Below, one piece after another: positions 33,000-43,889 of a stretch of DNA of 64,000 nt; position 1 is the stretch's first letter; each line of letters begins with the position of its first letter. Origin of the DNA: Sabethes cyaneus. Taxonomy: Eukaryota; Arthropoda; Insecta; Diptera; Culicidae. Location: contig NC_071355.1 of assembly GCF_943734655.1 (NCBI RefSeq), positions 53,964,949 through 54,028,948 on the forward strand. Direction: 5' to 3'. Position numbers and translations under genes: made by a program. The notes under the pieces were generated by a model. The model saw only the letters and a program-made list of their open reading frames with translations, was not told where the DNA came from and made no database searches.

Positions 33000-33425
33000 G
33001 CAGCTTCTAACTCTTGAGATTATAAGCTCGTTTTTTGCCGATTGTGCGTTGTTTCAATTGGGCACCACTGTGTATGTGTGGAATAGCAGTTATATAATTT
33101 TTGAAGGTGTTTATGTCTTCAGTATTTTTTATTTCTATAAAAAGTTTCATGTCATTGGCGTGAGTACTAATTTTGAGCTTCTTAAGGATGAAGTATAAGT
33201 CGTTTCCAAGCAGAATAAACAGTAGAGGTCCTAAATGAGAGCCGTGAGGGACACCCGACTTGGCATTATTACAGTTTGAATGTTTTCCTATGAATCTTAC
33301 TATTGGTTGGACTCCCGTCTTTTGCAATTTATAAAAGCCATGTTGCGCAGTGGTTATTCTATTTTAAATTTGGTTAAACACCTTAACATTTACTATTGCT
33401 TAAAAATGTTTCGAGACACAATCAC
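33000..33425 (-). mobile_element. LINE reverse transcriptase fragment, FADD changed to HAND
   Basis: Minus strand: remnants of an AQHGFYK motif (about 33350), then a deletion, then VRFIGKHSN and KSGVPHGSHLGPLLFILLGND. Next comes LKISTHANDMKLFIEI, where relatives carry an (F/Y)ADD box. Two catalytic-box residues are therefore changed (33151-33162). The copy belongs to a Jockey/CR1-type family different from LINE A/B. Confidence 0.85.
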
Positions 33426-35538
33426 AAGTGATCGAGAATCTGCACAGCCTGCACATCTGCATAGTTACCCAATCCACAGTCTAATTTTGTCGAAACGTAA
33501 AATAAACTGAACCATCATCTACCCACATAAATTTCAGAGATAATAATTATAAAATGTTTCCTGTTAAATGCCGTGGCTCGCAATCTGTTGCAACAAACAC
33601 TATACTCTCGCTCCCGTCCTGGCCGATCCGTGAGTGGCTGCGCTGCAATAAAACTAATTTGGCAAACGTTCCTCGCAATAGACCCTGTGCAGAAACCAAC
33701 TTGCGAAGCCCGGCCCGGACTCCGGACTATTGCCAGTGCAGCCAGTGTGGCATTAGCACGGCCCAACCCGCAAAACACATACAGCAGCGCGCGCGTGCAA
33801 CCAAGCCCTGGGGGCGGCGGGCGTGGGTCCGTCTTCCAACCCAACAAGGTGGTTCGCATTAAAACAAATAATAGCACCCACCAGCGCTGCTGGCTGTGCC
33901 TGTGCTGCTGCACGAAGAGTGAAGTGCCAAGAACTTTACCACTTTAATGATGTGCCGCCATAATTTACTCGGGGTGCCCGTTTCTGAGTTTCCGTCCGCA
34001 TTCGCTTTATTCGTAGGGCGTTGTCTCAAGTGTCGCTTCCCGAAACGAAGTGTAGACGATGTTCACGCCCGGCTCGGCTGTAAGGGCAACCGGTGCTGGG
34101 CTGTAGAACTGCAAATGCATCGGCAAAGCAGATCGGTGCACGCGACCTCGGTGCCAATTGGACTCATATATTTTATGTTTACCGCTCTGCGAGGAGATAG
34201 CTGCACGGGACCGAAGACGGAATCAAGCAAGAAGCGGTAGGAAGTTTTCGTCCAAGCTGTTCACTGACGAGATAAAGCGAGCAGTTGCACCGTCTGCTCG
34301 TATTTGTAAAGTTTAATTTACTGCCTAAACTGTAGTGATAACTTGTTGGCTTCATATATTTACTATCTAATTCCCGGTCCGACAGCGGTAATGTCTAGCA
34401 CCGAGGGATCAGACGGAGAAGTTTTTCCGTTTTTGTCTCGAGGCATTCGAACTGCACCGATCCACTGGGCGTCTACGTTGAATGCAACCAAAGAGGGAGA
34501 GAAAGGAGCACCAACAAACCGGCTAAAGGACAGAGTTTCCAATCCAATTCATTGCGGTCAGTTTCGTTCAATTACGGCTATGTTGATTTCATTCCGATGG
34601 TCGCCTAGTTTACGGAACAGAAGAAGATGCGGTTATGTTTTATGACGTTTCCGTGTCTGATTAGCGATTGCATGGCGACATTATTGTTCGGAAACAATGT
34701 GACAAGTTTAACTTTAATTGCTTATTGCGGTCAGCCAAACGAACGTGTTCGAATATCCATTGGTTGGGAAATTGGTATTTCGATTTACACAAGCACAACA
34801 TTTCACCAGAGTTATCAAATATTTATTGAAAGAAACATAATATTCGCTGATTATCCAGTTTATTCATTAATAATACTTGAAACCCAAATCTGTTCTCGTT
34901 CTATGTTCAAACGCCATAAACCAACAATTATTTTTCGAGTGCCGAAAAAAATCTCATTTTATTGAATAATTACGCTCTATCGTAAACCAACTGCACTGAT
35001 CCCGGGTTCAAATCGAACCTACCATCAAAACCAATTGATACATTATGCCGCAGCTAATTATGGATCGCCAATAATCGCTTCGCTCGGTGTAACAATTGAT
35101 GGAAATGCATTTTGCGAATTAGACAAAGCCATCGCTGCAAATCACAAAGCAATTGTTCCATTGAATTGCCGTCGTCGGAACGAAACCACCCATTCACGTC
35201 GGCATGGGCCGAGCTGGTCGGTTTGTTATGTTATGTTTATTGGATACCGCATAAACCAAATCCCAATTTACGACCCACAGACCGACAATTCGTTGAATTC
35301 TTATTTTTCGTTTCGAAGCTCACACATGAACACACACGCAGACACTGGCACAGTGGGTACTAGAAAATTCTAACCCCAACATCGATTTTAGTTCAATTTT
35401 CTAGTTCAGACAAAACATTTCGTTATGGTCAACTAGTCGGGGACAATTTTACACCGTACGTACCGGTGCGTGTTAGGCCGACTGAACTGCAATACTGGCA
35501 AAATGTAATAATTTTTCCCATCTACCTTGATGTTACAG
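33426..35538. other. Single-copy intron end leading to the second exon
   Basis: GC-rich around 33560-34250, AT-richer after that. Overlapping short open frames on both strands have no domain. The sequence closes with the acceptor TTGATGTTACAG. Confidence 0.45.
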
Positions 35539-35760
35539 GTTTCGACGGTGGTCAGCGGCAGTGGTTCGTGATGGAGATCTATGACCAGCAGACGCACATG
35601 CTGCTGGCCAATGTGTCATCCCGGATACCGACGTTTACCGTCGGTGGACTGGATTCGGGCCGGTTACTGAAAATCGTCATTTACGCAACCAACATGCGTG
35701 GCCGCAGCGAGCCGATCCTGATGCACGCCTACACTCTGAAGCCAGCGGAAAAGCAAACGG
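35539..35760 (+). CDS. Sidestep-family receptor exon: remainder of FN3 domain
   Basis: A 222-bp exon, entered in phase 1 (completing Gly) and left in phase 1 at ACG G|GTAAGT, a strong donor. The peptide FDGGQRQWFVMEIYD, then SRIPTFTVGGLDSGRLLKIV and IYATNMRGRSEPILM, is the C-to-G strand part of an FN3 domain. The N-x-x-GRS-P ending is characteristic of Side proteins (AVNAKGRSEP in flies). NVS is a possible N-glycosylation site. It follows directly on the peptide of 8405-8567. The following exon, which should carry the membrane-proximal and transmembrane segment, was not detected in the remaining 28 kb, so the next intron is also long. Confidence 0.9.
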
Positions 35761-36730
35761 GTAAGTTTCCATTGCAATTGGGTAGGAGGGGGAAGGAGAC
35801 CGTTGTAGCAGAATTGCTACCCGTGCAGCTTTCTAACTGAATAGCCATTTTGAAATCGTTTGAAATTGATTCTAACCCAGATACGCGGGCGCTCGGTTTC
35901 GGATTGACCGCACGCAAGTGCCAGCGCCCGGGTGTCACACCGGGTTAGCCAAAGTGCAGTCATCCGCAATAGAAATCGATCTGCGGGCAACAATTGACAC
36001 AATTGTTCCGGTTTAAACATATGCGAAGCAGAACGTAAATTTGCACTGGACTTGAAAACTTTTAATTACAATGTCCGCAGCAAAGGGAAGGGCAACAAAT
36101 GCGGGAACAGAGTACACTCAATTTAGGATACCGAGCACAAGAGTGCAGCAGAGGCAAAACCACCACAACGCAGACGAGAAACAGAGAATGCACTAGCGGG
36201 CGGATGGCGGACGGGGTAATTAATTATGCACCAAAGCGCACTTTCATTTTGAACCGGTAATTGAATGACGACGAGCCGGAGCAGGCTTGCTCCCTCTGGA
36301 GAGTTCGTTTAGCTTGTTGGTAACCGGGTTGGGCGGATAGAATTTAGTCAAATAGTCTAGGTAACGGGCGTTCTTTGTTCTAGGAACATATTAATACGCA
36401 ATGATTGCCAGACAAAGCGAGCGTTCATCTGCTTGAGTCAATCGATGAATTATTAATCATTTAAAATAAACGACAAACAATTTGTTACTCGGAAAAACAA
36501 AGGGTTCAATTTAGTGGATTTTAGAAAATATAAACATAATGAAATAGTTACTGTTGCGTTACGATTTACCATTTGGGATGTTTTAGCCACCTTGTTTTTG
36601 CTCATAAAAGCAGTTTTTACGAGGTGTACAACTTAGAAACCGGATTTTTAGGAGTGCACACCTTTATTGCATTAAAATGAAAGACTCTAATTAGTAGCAA
36701 AAAACGATACTATTTAAAAACTATGCGCCA
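35761..36730. other. Intron sequence after the second exon
   Basis: Starts with donor GTAAGT. No repeat or coding signal recognised. Confidence 0.45.
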
Positions 36731-36734
36731 AGAT

Positions 36735-36835
36735 AACACTAGAAATTAAACTAAATAAAAAAGAAAACTTTTCCAATTAAATTCTACTATTTATATTTAT
36801 TCGCGACAGATACGCGTGTCGTCTACAACTTGCAG
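36735..36835 (+). repeat. Dispersed repeat piece shared with 49.5-49.8 kb
   Basis: Words AAATTAAACTAAAT, CCAATTAAATTCTAC, ATATTTATTC, GACAGATACG and ACAACTTGCAGGC occur in the same order at 49508-49803, where a MITE is inserted between them. This copy is the unoccupied state of that insertion. Confidence 0.75.
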
Positions 36836-36959
36836 GCATCACAGTTTTGAGAAACGTGCGTTCAAAGCAGTGATGCCCGATTTACGGAGTTGTCCATCCA
36901 TTATTTCTAGAAATTAAACAGCTGTTAATACAGTACTACTGAACAATTCTGCTTCTTTT

Positions 36960-37735
36960 TATCAAGGAGGAACACAAAAATACCCCTCTGATATGAATAG
37001 GCCCTTGAGTAGTGCTGTTTGCTTATCGCAATTTCGCAGGTTTCTTCCAATAGAAGCAGCGAATAATTTTTTTCTGAACAGCTTCGACCCTTTTGATCCA
37101 GATATCATGATATGGACTCCACACCACGGCTGCCGTTTCGAGTATTGATCGCACAAGCGAGAAGTACAGTGACCTCAGACAGTACGGATCGTTAAATTCC
37201 TTAGAGATCCTGAAGATAAATCCAAGGTTCCGATTAGCCTTTGTTACAATATAAGAGTATATAAGAGGTCTCTAAACGAAAGTTGTGTGTCGAGCAGGGT
37301 TCCGAGGTCCTTGAAGGTTGAGACTCTATCGATCAACTCATTCCCAATCCTGTACTGCCAGTGTAGTGGATTCTTTTTACGAGTGTAAGAGATAATTGCA
37401 CATTTTTTCACGCTGATTTCCATGAGATTCGCAGAACACCAATCTACAAACAAGTCTATCATCCATTGTAGCTGCTTGCAATCCTCAACAGACTTCACCC
37501 TTAAGTAAATTTTCAGGTCATCAGCGTAAAACATCCTGCATCCAGTAGGTATAGCGAAACAAACATCGTTGATGAATATAGAGAAAAGTAGCGGTCCAAG
37601 GTTACTCCCCGGTGGTACACCAGAAGCACTGCCAAAATCATTCGATTCGTGGGATCCCAGTTTTACACGCATTCGACGATTGATTAAACCAGTTTGCAAA
37701 GATCTAATCTATTTTACAAACAAACATTGTTGGTT
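36960..37735 (-). mobile_element. LINE fragment C (RT with intact YADD), truncated
   Basis: The minus frame 37699-37244 reads SASGVPPGSNLGPLLFSIFIND, CRMFYADDLKIYLRVK (motif C intact, 37517-37528), LFVDWCSANLMEISVKKCAI and STFKDLGTLLDTQLSF. Further pieces follow in other frames down to about 36960 (SILETAAVVW region). It is related to LINE A and B but lacks everything before motif B, so it is a truncated relic. Confidence 0.88.
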
Positions 37736-37919
37736 TTTGGCACAATCTCATCTCCTTGTCACCCCGGATGGCGGTAATCTATACCTATAAAAAATCAGAG
37801 GGGTTGTGTACAAGACACGACCGCATATATAAGTGACGCAGGACTACGTAAGTCATTTTGTAGTGATAGTAGCATGTATTCATGCTTGTAATCATTCGAT
37901 TCTTCATGTATACATGCTA
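37736..37919. other. Flank with ATGCAT-type words
   Basis: GCATGTATTCATGCTTG and TACATGCTAC words recur here and after the next MITE (38333-38350), suggesting the MITE sits in another low-complexity repeat. Confidence 0.4.
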
Positions 37920-38323
37920 CCGTGGACCCCCGTTCGTTTGACCGTTTTTAATCTGAACACTTTTTAATTTGAACCCCGTTGGTTTGCACGACGTGCAAAT
38001 TAAAAATGGTTCAAACGTCATACTCAATATGACATCATTTGCTTATGCAGACAATGCACATAAACACGATTTGTTTGTGCTGATCTAGCGTGTTTAATCT
38101 GTTTCACATTGCGTTTTCCCAACGATTATGGTAGAAATCCGATCAGAGAATGAATATTCACTGCTTGCAACTGCCAACTGAATCAAACCACCAAAACAAT
38201 AACAAAGAGTAGGGCAGCCAGTTCACACAAGTTCCAGCATATTTAGGGTTACCAGTTGTTCAAATTAAAAACTAACCTCGTTAGTTTGCATGAGGAATCG
38301 TTCAAACGAACGGGGGTCCACTG
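37920..38323. mobile_element. pogo/Tigger-like MITE, 404 bp, TA duplication
   Basis: Terminal inverted repeats: CCGTGGACCCCCGTTCGTTT on the left and, on the complement of the right end, CAGTGGACCCCCGTTCGTTT. TA lies on both sides (37918-37919, 38324-38325). CAGTGGACCCC-type ends with TA duplication fit the pogo branch of Tc1/mariner. A second internal inverted pair (TTCAAATTAAAAA and complement) adds structure. No transposase remains. Confidence 0.88.
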
Positions 38324-38559
38324 TATATGCAACATACATACATGCTACATGCGTTGTATGTAACATTTATCAAAGTAGTAACATTGCATACGTTCAATTC
38401 TCAAAAGATTGTGCATTTGAAAACAATTTAACAAAATCAAGTACACAAACTATTCCTTTCCTGCTACCTTACTGAAATTAAAGATTGTTTTTATTACCCA
38501 TGGTTCCCCACGTTGAAGGGATTTTACCAATTCAATCCTATTTTATCAACAGCACATCT

Positions 38560-38970
38560 TTTCACTACACTTCTAATGAAACGGCAAGCATGCGTAATCA
38601 TACAGAGTCGCATTATAACCAAACACCACAGCTGTAACACATTTTTCCAACACAGATATAAAATTCGCTGAGTTTTAATCGTCTCGCAGTAAAGAATTTG
38701 CGATCTGGTGGGACAACGAACTTGTGTTATTTTTTCTGGCACACTTCCCTAACACAGACATCAAATTGGACTAGGTTTAATCGCGTTCGTAAAAAAATCT
38801 GTTGGCATGAGGGGGCTTTGTCACTATTTCTGGCATACTTCCCAAGCAAGGACATCAAAATGGTTTAGGTTTAACCGCGGTGTTAAGAAATCTTGTTGAA
38901 ATGAGGAAACTTTGTCACTTGTTTTGGCTTACTTCCCAAGCACAGATATCAAATTGGTATAGGTTTAGAT
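38560..38970. repeat. Diverged tandem repeat, ~94-102-bp period, about four units
   Basis: The word CACAGAYATCAAATTGG recurs at about 38651, 38753, 38847 and 38941. Each unit also carries TTCCC(A/T)A and GTCACTTGTTTTGGC-like segments. Units are only about 70-80% alike. Confidence 0.75.
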
Positions 38971-39378
38971 CATCGTAAAGAATCTTCCAACCAATCACGT
39001 AGCGAGAATTCTGATAAAACATAGGTTCATTATTTTCAATTTTTCAATAGTTTAACATCAAGAATCCATACTTTTCTTCATTTGGGTCAATTCTTAGAAG
39101 ATTTTCCGATCGATTGGTGTAAGAATATTGAAAATCGATCGGAAAACTGCGGAGCTATTAGCGCTCGAAACCTTTCATTTTTCGTGACGCTCGCATTTTT
39201 CGATTTTTTGGAATGACACCCTATCTCAAAACTTGCCGTAAGACGTAGTCCTACGTCAAAAAGGATTTCTGTCTGTCTGTCTGTCTGTCTGTCCGTATGT
39301 TCCTTATAGAATCGAAAACTACTGAACCAATCGGCGTGCATGTAGTGGTTTTGGGGCCAGGAAAGGTTTTAGTGATGG

Positions 39379-40702
39379 CAGTTCGGTATGGGAAAGCAGA
39401 GAGATCGGACGCGTTTTCGTGAGACGCAGAATCGAATGATCAGAAGTTTTCGCTGTGATTTAATATACGCGAGTGCCTTTAGTTGGAATTCGTATACCCA
39501 AGAGTGATTAACGACGAGTTTATACTCTGCGGATCGGAATGAGTGATGTTTTGGGCTAATTGTAATGTGATGAAAAGTGCGTTTCCAAAGCAAGCTATTT
39601 CAGCTTTTTCCTTTGTCGGTTATGCATGTCTGTGTATTCAAGCAATGACATTGCCCGCTCAGTTATGTGCGTCGTTACAGAGCGCAAGAAAATTCCGTTT
39701 CGGCAATTCGTGTAACAATTTGTTTCGAATGCAAAGTGCATACGTGTTAGTGAAGCAGTTGGGGATTGTTAATTTTTTTTGCTAGCACATAGTTTCGTGC
39801 TTTCCGTGTGTGCATGTCGCTGTGCTGCTTCACTTGCCGTTGAAGCCGCTCACGAATAAACCGGATCATCGCCGTTCGTCTTTTCGTGTTTTCGCTTGCT
39901 AGTGGTGGGAATAAGAGATCATTATGCAGTTAGTGTGTACGGGTACCAAGACGGGTGCCGTGCTCCACATGTGTATGGTCTGATGTGTAGTGTAGAGTGG
40001 ACAGAGGACGTTCCGATCCGACGAGTGCTTAGATAAGTAGTGGTTTGACTGTTTGTTTTTTAGGTTAAAGACTGATGTGTGGCAATGATTTTCTTGTGTG
40101 CTGTCCGTTTTAAACCTTACACAGTCGCAGACTGATGGCCTATCGGGTGGCTGACTCGGTTAATAATACAGTGTACAGTTTTATACAATTGGATACACTT
40201 TTAAAATATAGTTTAATAATTAGTATATGACTGCGATACATAAACAAGTGTATAATCATTGCCACTATAATAGATATTCTTTACTTATATTATATATTCA
40301 TATTACTCATTATTTATTACATTTACATATACATCATTAAAAGGGAGGGGAGGGAGCATCAGGGTACCAAATGAATTGAAGACTGGATGAGGAATGTGGT
40401 AACCAGCCCAAGTCATATAAGGTCGGAGAGGATTTTGACGCGCCCTTCTAGCACACAAATCATCACGCAAGATAAGTTTGCACGGCGAAGTTATGTATCT
40501 AGAAACCGGAAGGAGTGTCTTATATTCCCGTGGAATCATATAAGCGACATTGCTTATAGATCCACCCAACCCCTTTTGGTCCTTCGCGAACAGCATTGAC
40601 ATGAAAGTTGCTGGGTAGATAAATTCGATTCTGCAGTAATTCTACTTGCATACAATGGGAAATCCTTGAGGTGATGGTGGCTACCCCCATACATACATAC
40701 AT
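39379..40702 (+). mobile_element. 1.3-kb insertion with exact 20-bp target duplication and (CATA)n tail
   Basis: AGGAAAGGTTTTAGTGATGG stands at 39359-39378 and again at 40703-40722. In Helitron-like element 3 (60457-60476) it occurs once, in uninterrupted sequence. The insert begins CAGTTCGGTATGGG and ends in CATACATACATACAT. A long target duplication and a simple-repeat tail fit target-primed reverse transcription (LINE or a LINE-mobilised RNA). No clear RT domain was found, so it is probably non-autonomous or internally deleted. Confidence 0.85.
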
Positions 40703-41482
40703 AGGAAAGGTTTTAGTGATGGTTAGAGACCCCTCCCCCCACTAAGAGGAGGGGCTCCCATACAAATGAAACACAAATTTTTGCATAACTCGAGAACTAA
40801 TCAAGCAAATAGAACAAAATTTGGCATGTGGGTGTTTTCGGTGACAAGAATTTATTCTACGGTAAATTGAGACCCCTCCCCTCCTCTCCCCTTTAAGAGG
40901 GGGGGCTTCCATACAAATTTCCTCATAACTCGAGAACTAATCAAGCAAATGGAACCAAATTTGGCATGTGAAGGTTTTCGACGGCAAGAAAATTTTCTAT
41001 GGTGAATTAGGACCCCTCCCCACTTTAAGAGGGGGGGGCTCCTGTACAAATGAAATACAAATTTCCTCATAACTCGGGAACTAATCAAGCAAATGGAACC
41101 AAATTTGGCATGTAGGTGTTTTTGGAGGCAAGAATTTTTTCTATGATAAATTAGGACCTATCCCCACTTTAGGAGGGGGGGGGGGGCTATACAAATGAAA
41201 TACAAATTTCCTCATAACTCGAGAACTAATCAAGCAAATGGAACCAAATTTGACATGTAAGTGGTTTTGGAGGCAAGTTTTTTTCTATGGTGAATTGAGA
41301 CCCCTCTCCTCTTTAGAAAGCGAGTTATGACCCATTTCCCCTTTAAGAGGGGGGCTCCCATACAAATGAAATACAAATTTCCTCATAATTTGAGTACTAA
41401 TCAAGCCAATGGAACCAAATTTGGCACCGCTTTCTGGCTATGCAATGAGGAAAAATTGCAAATTTGTATATTAAACTACCCA

Positions 41483-41792
41483 TTCCAGGTAACTAATGAG
41501 CCTTAACGTAAGCAGCAAATCAGCGTATCCTGCGTTTTATACAGCACGTCATTGTATGTTAGCTTTTGACTGCATAGGTGTTGTAAATTGGCATCCAAAA
41601 TTGTATTCAAATTCTTCGTGTCGGTAATTAGCTGTAAATTAGCATTGTCAGCACTATAAGAAGATTATCAGTAAAGTAGCTGTATATTTTGCCAAAATAG
41701 CATTTAAGTAGCATTTAAGGCGACTTGCTACTTGCGAAATGCTTATTGGCCTATATTTGAATAGCATTGGTGATGCTTGTTGGTTACCTGGG
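41483..41792. mobile_element. MITE with (T/C)CCAGGTAAC ends and AT duplication
   Basis: Left end TCCAGGTAACTAATGAGC, right end GTTGGTTACCTGGG, with AT on each side. About 310 bp, no coding. It lies within the interrupted 3' part of Helitron-like element 1. Confidence 0.6.
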
Positions 41793-41952
41793 ATGCTTTC
41801 ATAGTTACGTAACTGCCGAATTGAATCATCTAAGGTTGAACTCCTCAGAAACTTGCAAAACTCGAGATTGTGACAAAGATCATCCGAGATTCATGATTTC
41901 TGTACAACACAGGTTAATTCGTGGCAATACGAAGTTTGTCGGGTCAGCTAGT

Positions 41953-42124
41953 GCAATATAAGTTATCAAAATATTGTGTCTCCTAGTAAGAAGTGCAAGT
42001 GTATTAATGTACACTGACGCATTTTTGTTGTTTATATGAATTTCACACGCCGAACCGATCGTCTTAGCACAGACTAACAGACGTAACACTTCGAACAAAA
42101 TCTAACGAAAATCGTTTCAATGAG
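41953..42124. other. Spacer
   Basis: No feature seen. Confidence 0.3.
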
Positions 42125-43110
42125 ACTTCCAAAACTTAGAAGAAAAAAAACTAACATCAACATGCCAACATCAACATGTGGAAAACATGCCAAAACATCG
42201 ACAAAAATGGTTGAAAAACGTCAAAAAGGCACATTCATAAACATGTAAAAAGACAACATTTTTGTTGTCAACAATGGAAACAAATAAGACGACGACAAAC
42301 GAGAACGAAAAGACAATAAAGAAACACAGTGAAACGACGATAAAAGACGATGAAAAGATGGTCAATACTATGAAGGTAAGATAACAAAATCTCAACGAAA
42401 AGATGCCAAAACACCATCGAAAAAAGATAACAAAAACGACAAAAAGGCACCAAAAAAAGCCACAAAAATTGTCAAAAGCAGGTATGACTTAACGAACAGA
42501 CGAACAGACGATGTAAAGATGGCCATGAAAAGAGGACAAAAATACGACAAAGAGATGAATATGAAGAAAAATAACAAAGAGATAACAAAAAGACGGCGCA
42601 AAAAGAAAAAAAACACAATCAGATGACAAAAATGATGACAAGTAGCTACCTACTTGGCATTAAAAAAAGATGACAATGACAATGACAAAAATACAATGAA
42701 AAGTCGCTGACAAAACACCAAAAAAGGAAGAAAAAATAAAAATGACTAAAAGACTATAAATAGATGTAGAATAGACAATGATGAGACGATAAAAAGACAG
42801 TAAAACATCGACAAGAAATGCCAAAAAAGAATACAAAACTGACAGAAAGACGCCATCAATCCAATGATGCCACAAAAGATGGTACAAAGTGACAACAAAT
42901 CGCCAAAAAGAGACAAAAAGACAATGTAAAGATGCCAGAAAGACAGATGTTAAAAATAACGAAAAATGACTAACAGACGTTAAAAACGCAATAAAAAACG
43001 CCAAGAAGACGACAACAAATATGATAGAATACACATAACAAAAGACTACGACGAAGACAAAAAATAAAAACGAAAAGCGAATGATGGAAGATCAAGAAAA
43101 AAATTCGAGA
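42125..43110. repeat. A-rich degenerate repeat (GACAAAA-like)
   Basis: About 1 kb in which words such as GACAAAAAGACG, GACGACAAA and CCAAAAAAG recur with loose 7-11-bp rhythm and almost no T-runs. The minus strand therefore gives spurious F/L/S-rich open frames (for example 43034-42660). It ends in a specific 3' sequence shared with the 52.9-kb copy. Confidence 0.8.
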
Positions 43111-43300
43111 ATAGGCGTCCTTGAATAACCGAAGTCAAATATCAAACGGACTTGAGGAACAGGAACTGATTTAATTCAATAAAGTGCTCATTTCCTCCAT
43201 GTTCAGTCAAGAACAATAGGTACTAAGAAAATAAATGTGGAAATAAAAGTGCAAGCTTTTAGCTTAAACCTCTTTCAAAACCTTGACTCATCTTTATGGA
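43111..43300. repeat. Conserved 3' end of the A-rich repeat and flank
   Basis: GTCCTTGAATAACCGAAGTC and TCAAATATCAAACGGAC resemble 52975-53005 (GTCCTTGAATAATTTCGGTC, AAATCTCAAATGTAC), in both cases right after the A-rich body and the word ATCAAGAA. Confidence 0.65.
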
Positions 43301-43307
43301 TAAACTT

Positions 43308-43440
43308 CGCCGATTGCTGTTAAAGTACAAGACAATTACGAGGTAAATTGGAACGATCCTATTAGCTCTACCGAACAAGCACCGCCCAGCCAAGAATCGA
43401 ACATACGACGACTGGGTTATTAGACCAGTTTCGAAACGAA
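43308..43440 (-). mobile_element. Partial SINE-A copy 4 (diverged)
   Basis: Shares GCTGTTAAAGTACAAGACAATT, GATCCTATTAGCTCTA, GAATCGAACATACGACGAC and TTATTAGACCAG with the complete SINE-A copies. The head beyond the anticodon arm and the tail are missing. Confidence 0.75.
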
Positions 43441-43477
43441 CGGTTCGAATACGAACAGTTGCCATATGTACGAGTAC

Positions 43478-43560
43478 GGTAAAGACTAATTTCATAATGT
43501 ATGTTTGACATAATGGACGGAAGCCATAATGTACGTTTGCCATAATTCATATATTCAACG
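43478..43560. repeat. Short CATAATG minisatellite
   Basis: CATAATGTATGTTTGACATAATGGACG and CCATAATGTACGTTTGCCATAAT form about four ~17-bp units. The same units occur at 60020-60260. Confidence 0.65.
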
Positions 43561-43644
43561 TTTTTTTGTATACCAAAAGGGCATTGGATTAAAATACAAA
43601 TTGAAAAATTTAATTACAAATTAATTTACTTCCCAAGTAGCAAT

Positions 43645-43850
43645 TGCTTTTTATGACGGCAGTTTTTTACAATCGACACAGAGAGTAGGAGAAGAAAGTA
43701 ATGTAACAAAGATGAAGAGAAAGGAGGAGGAATCCTCCTCTCAGGAGAGACAGGAGTGAAGCGGAAAATTATAGAAGGGATGCAACGCTTATTAAGTTTA
43801 TATAACATTCCTGTTTACTTAAGCTAGGGGATTCGTGGTTCCGAGGAGTT
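43645..43850 (-). mobile_element. SINE-B body, minus orientation
   Basis: Shares GGCAGTTTTTTACAATCGA, AGAAGAAAGTAATG, GCAACGCTTATTAAG and AAGCTAGGGGATTCG with the 57.9-kb SINE-B. Confidence 0.7.
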
Positions 43851-43889
43851 ACGACGCACGCTTAATAAGGGGAGTTTCCTTTTTATCCA

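Larger units (their letters stand above)
8568..35538 (+). other. 27-kb phase-1 intron of the sidestep-family gene
   Basis: Donor GTAATT at 8568, acceptor TGATGTTACAG ending at 35538. Splicing makes a Gly codon from G + GT and gives the continuous peptide DCTEG-FDGG. The intron holds at least four LINE copies, an ITmD37E relic, a SINE and several MITEs, listed separately. Confidence 0.85.
39249..41952 (+). mobile_element. Helitron-like element 1, with nested insertions
   Basis: The 5' part (GGATTTCTGTCTGTCTG..., CCTTATAGAATCGAAAAC) and the 3' end (hairpin TTCGT-GGCAAT-ACGAA, then GTCGGGTCAGCTAGT) match elements 2 and 3. The body between 40723 and about 41430 has ~140-bp units with ACTAATCAAGCAAATGGAAC. 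It is interrupted by a 1.3-kb insertion (39379-40702) and by about 400 bp of foreign sequence with MITE ends (about 41430-41850). Ending in CTAGT after a short hairpin is a Helitron trait; no Rep/helicase is present. Confidence 0.75.

Noticed and set aside
33515..33947. Overlapping GC-rich open frames on both strands
   Set aside because: Composition alone explains their length; no domain or conserved motif was seen.
34990..35020. tRNA-like B box GGGTTCAAATCG
   Set aside because: No A box or foldable tRNA arms within the required distance upstream.
42660..43034. 124-codon minus frame rich in F, L and S with membrane-like segments
   Set aside because: It is the complement of the A-rich degenerate repeat, which mimics hydrophobic stretches.
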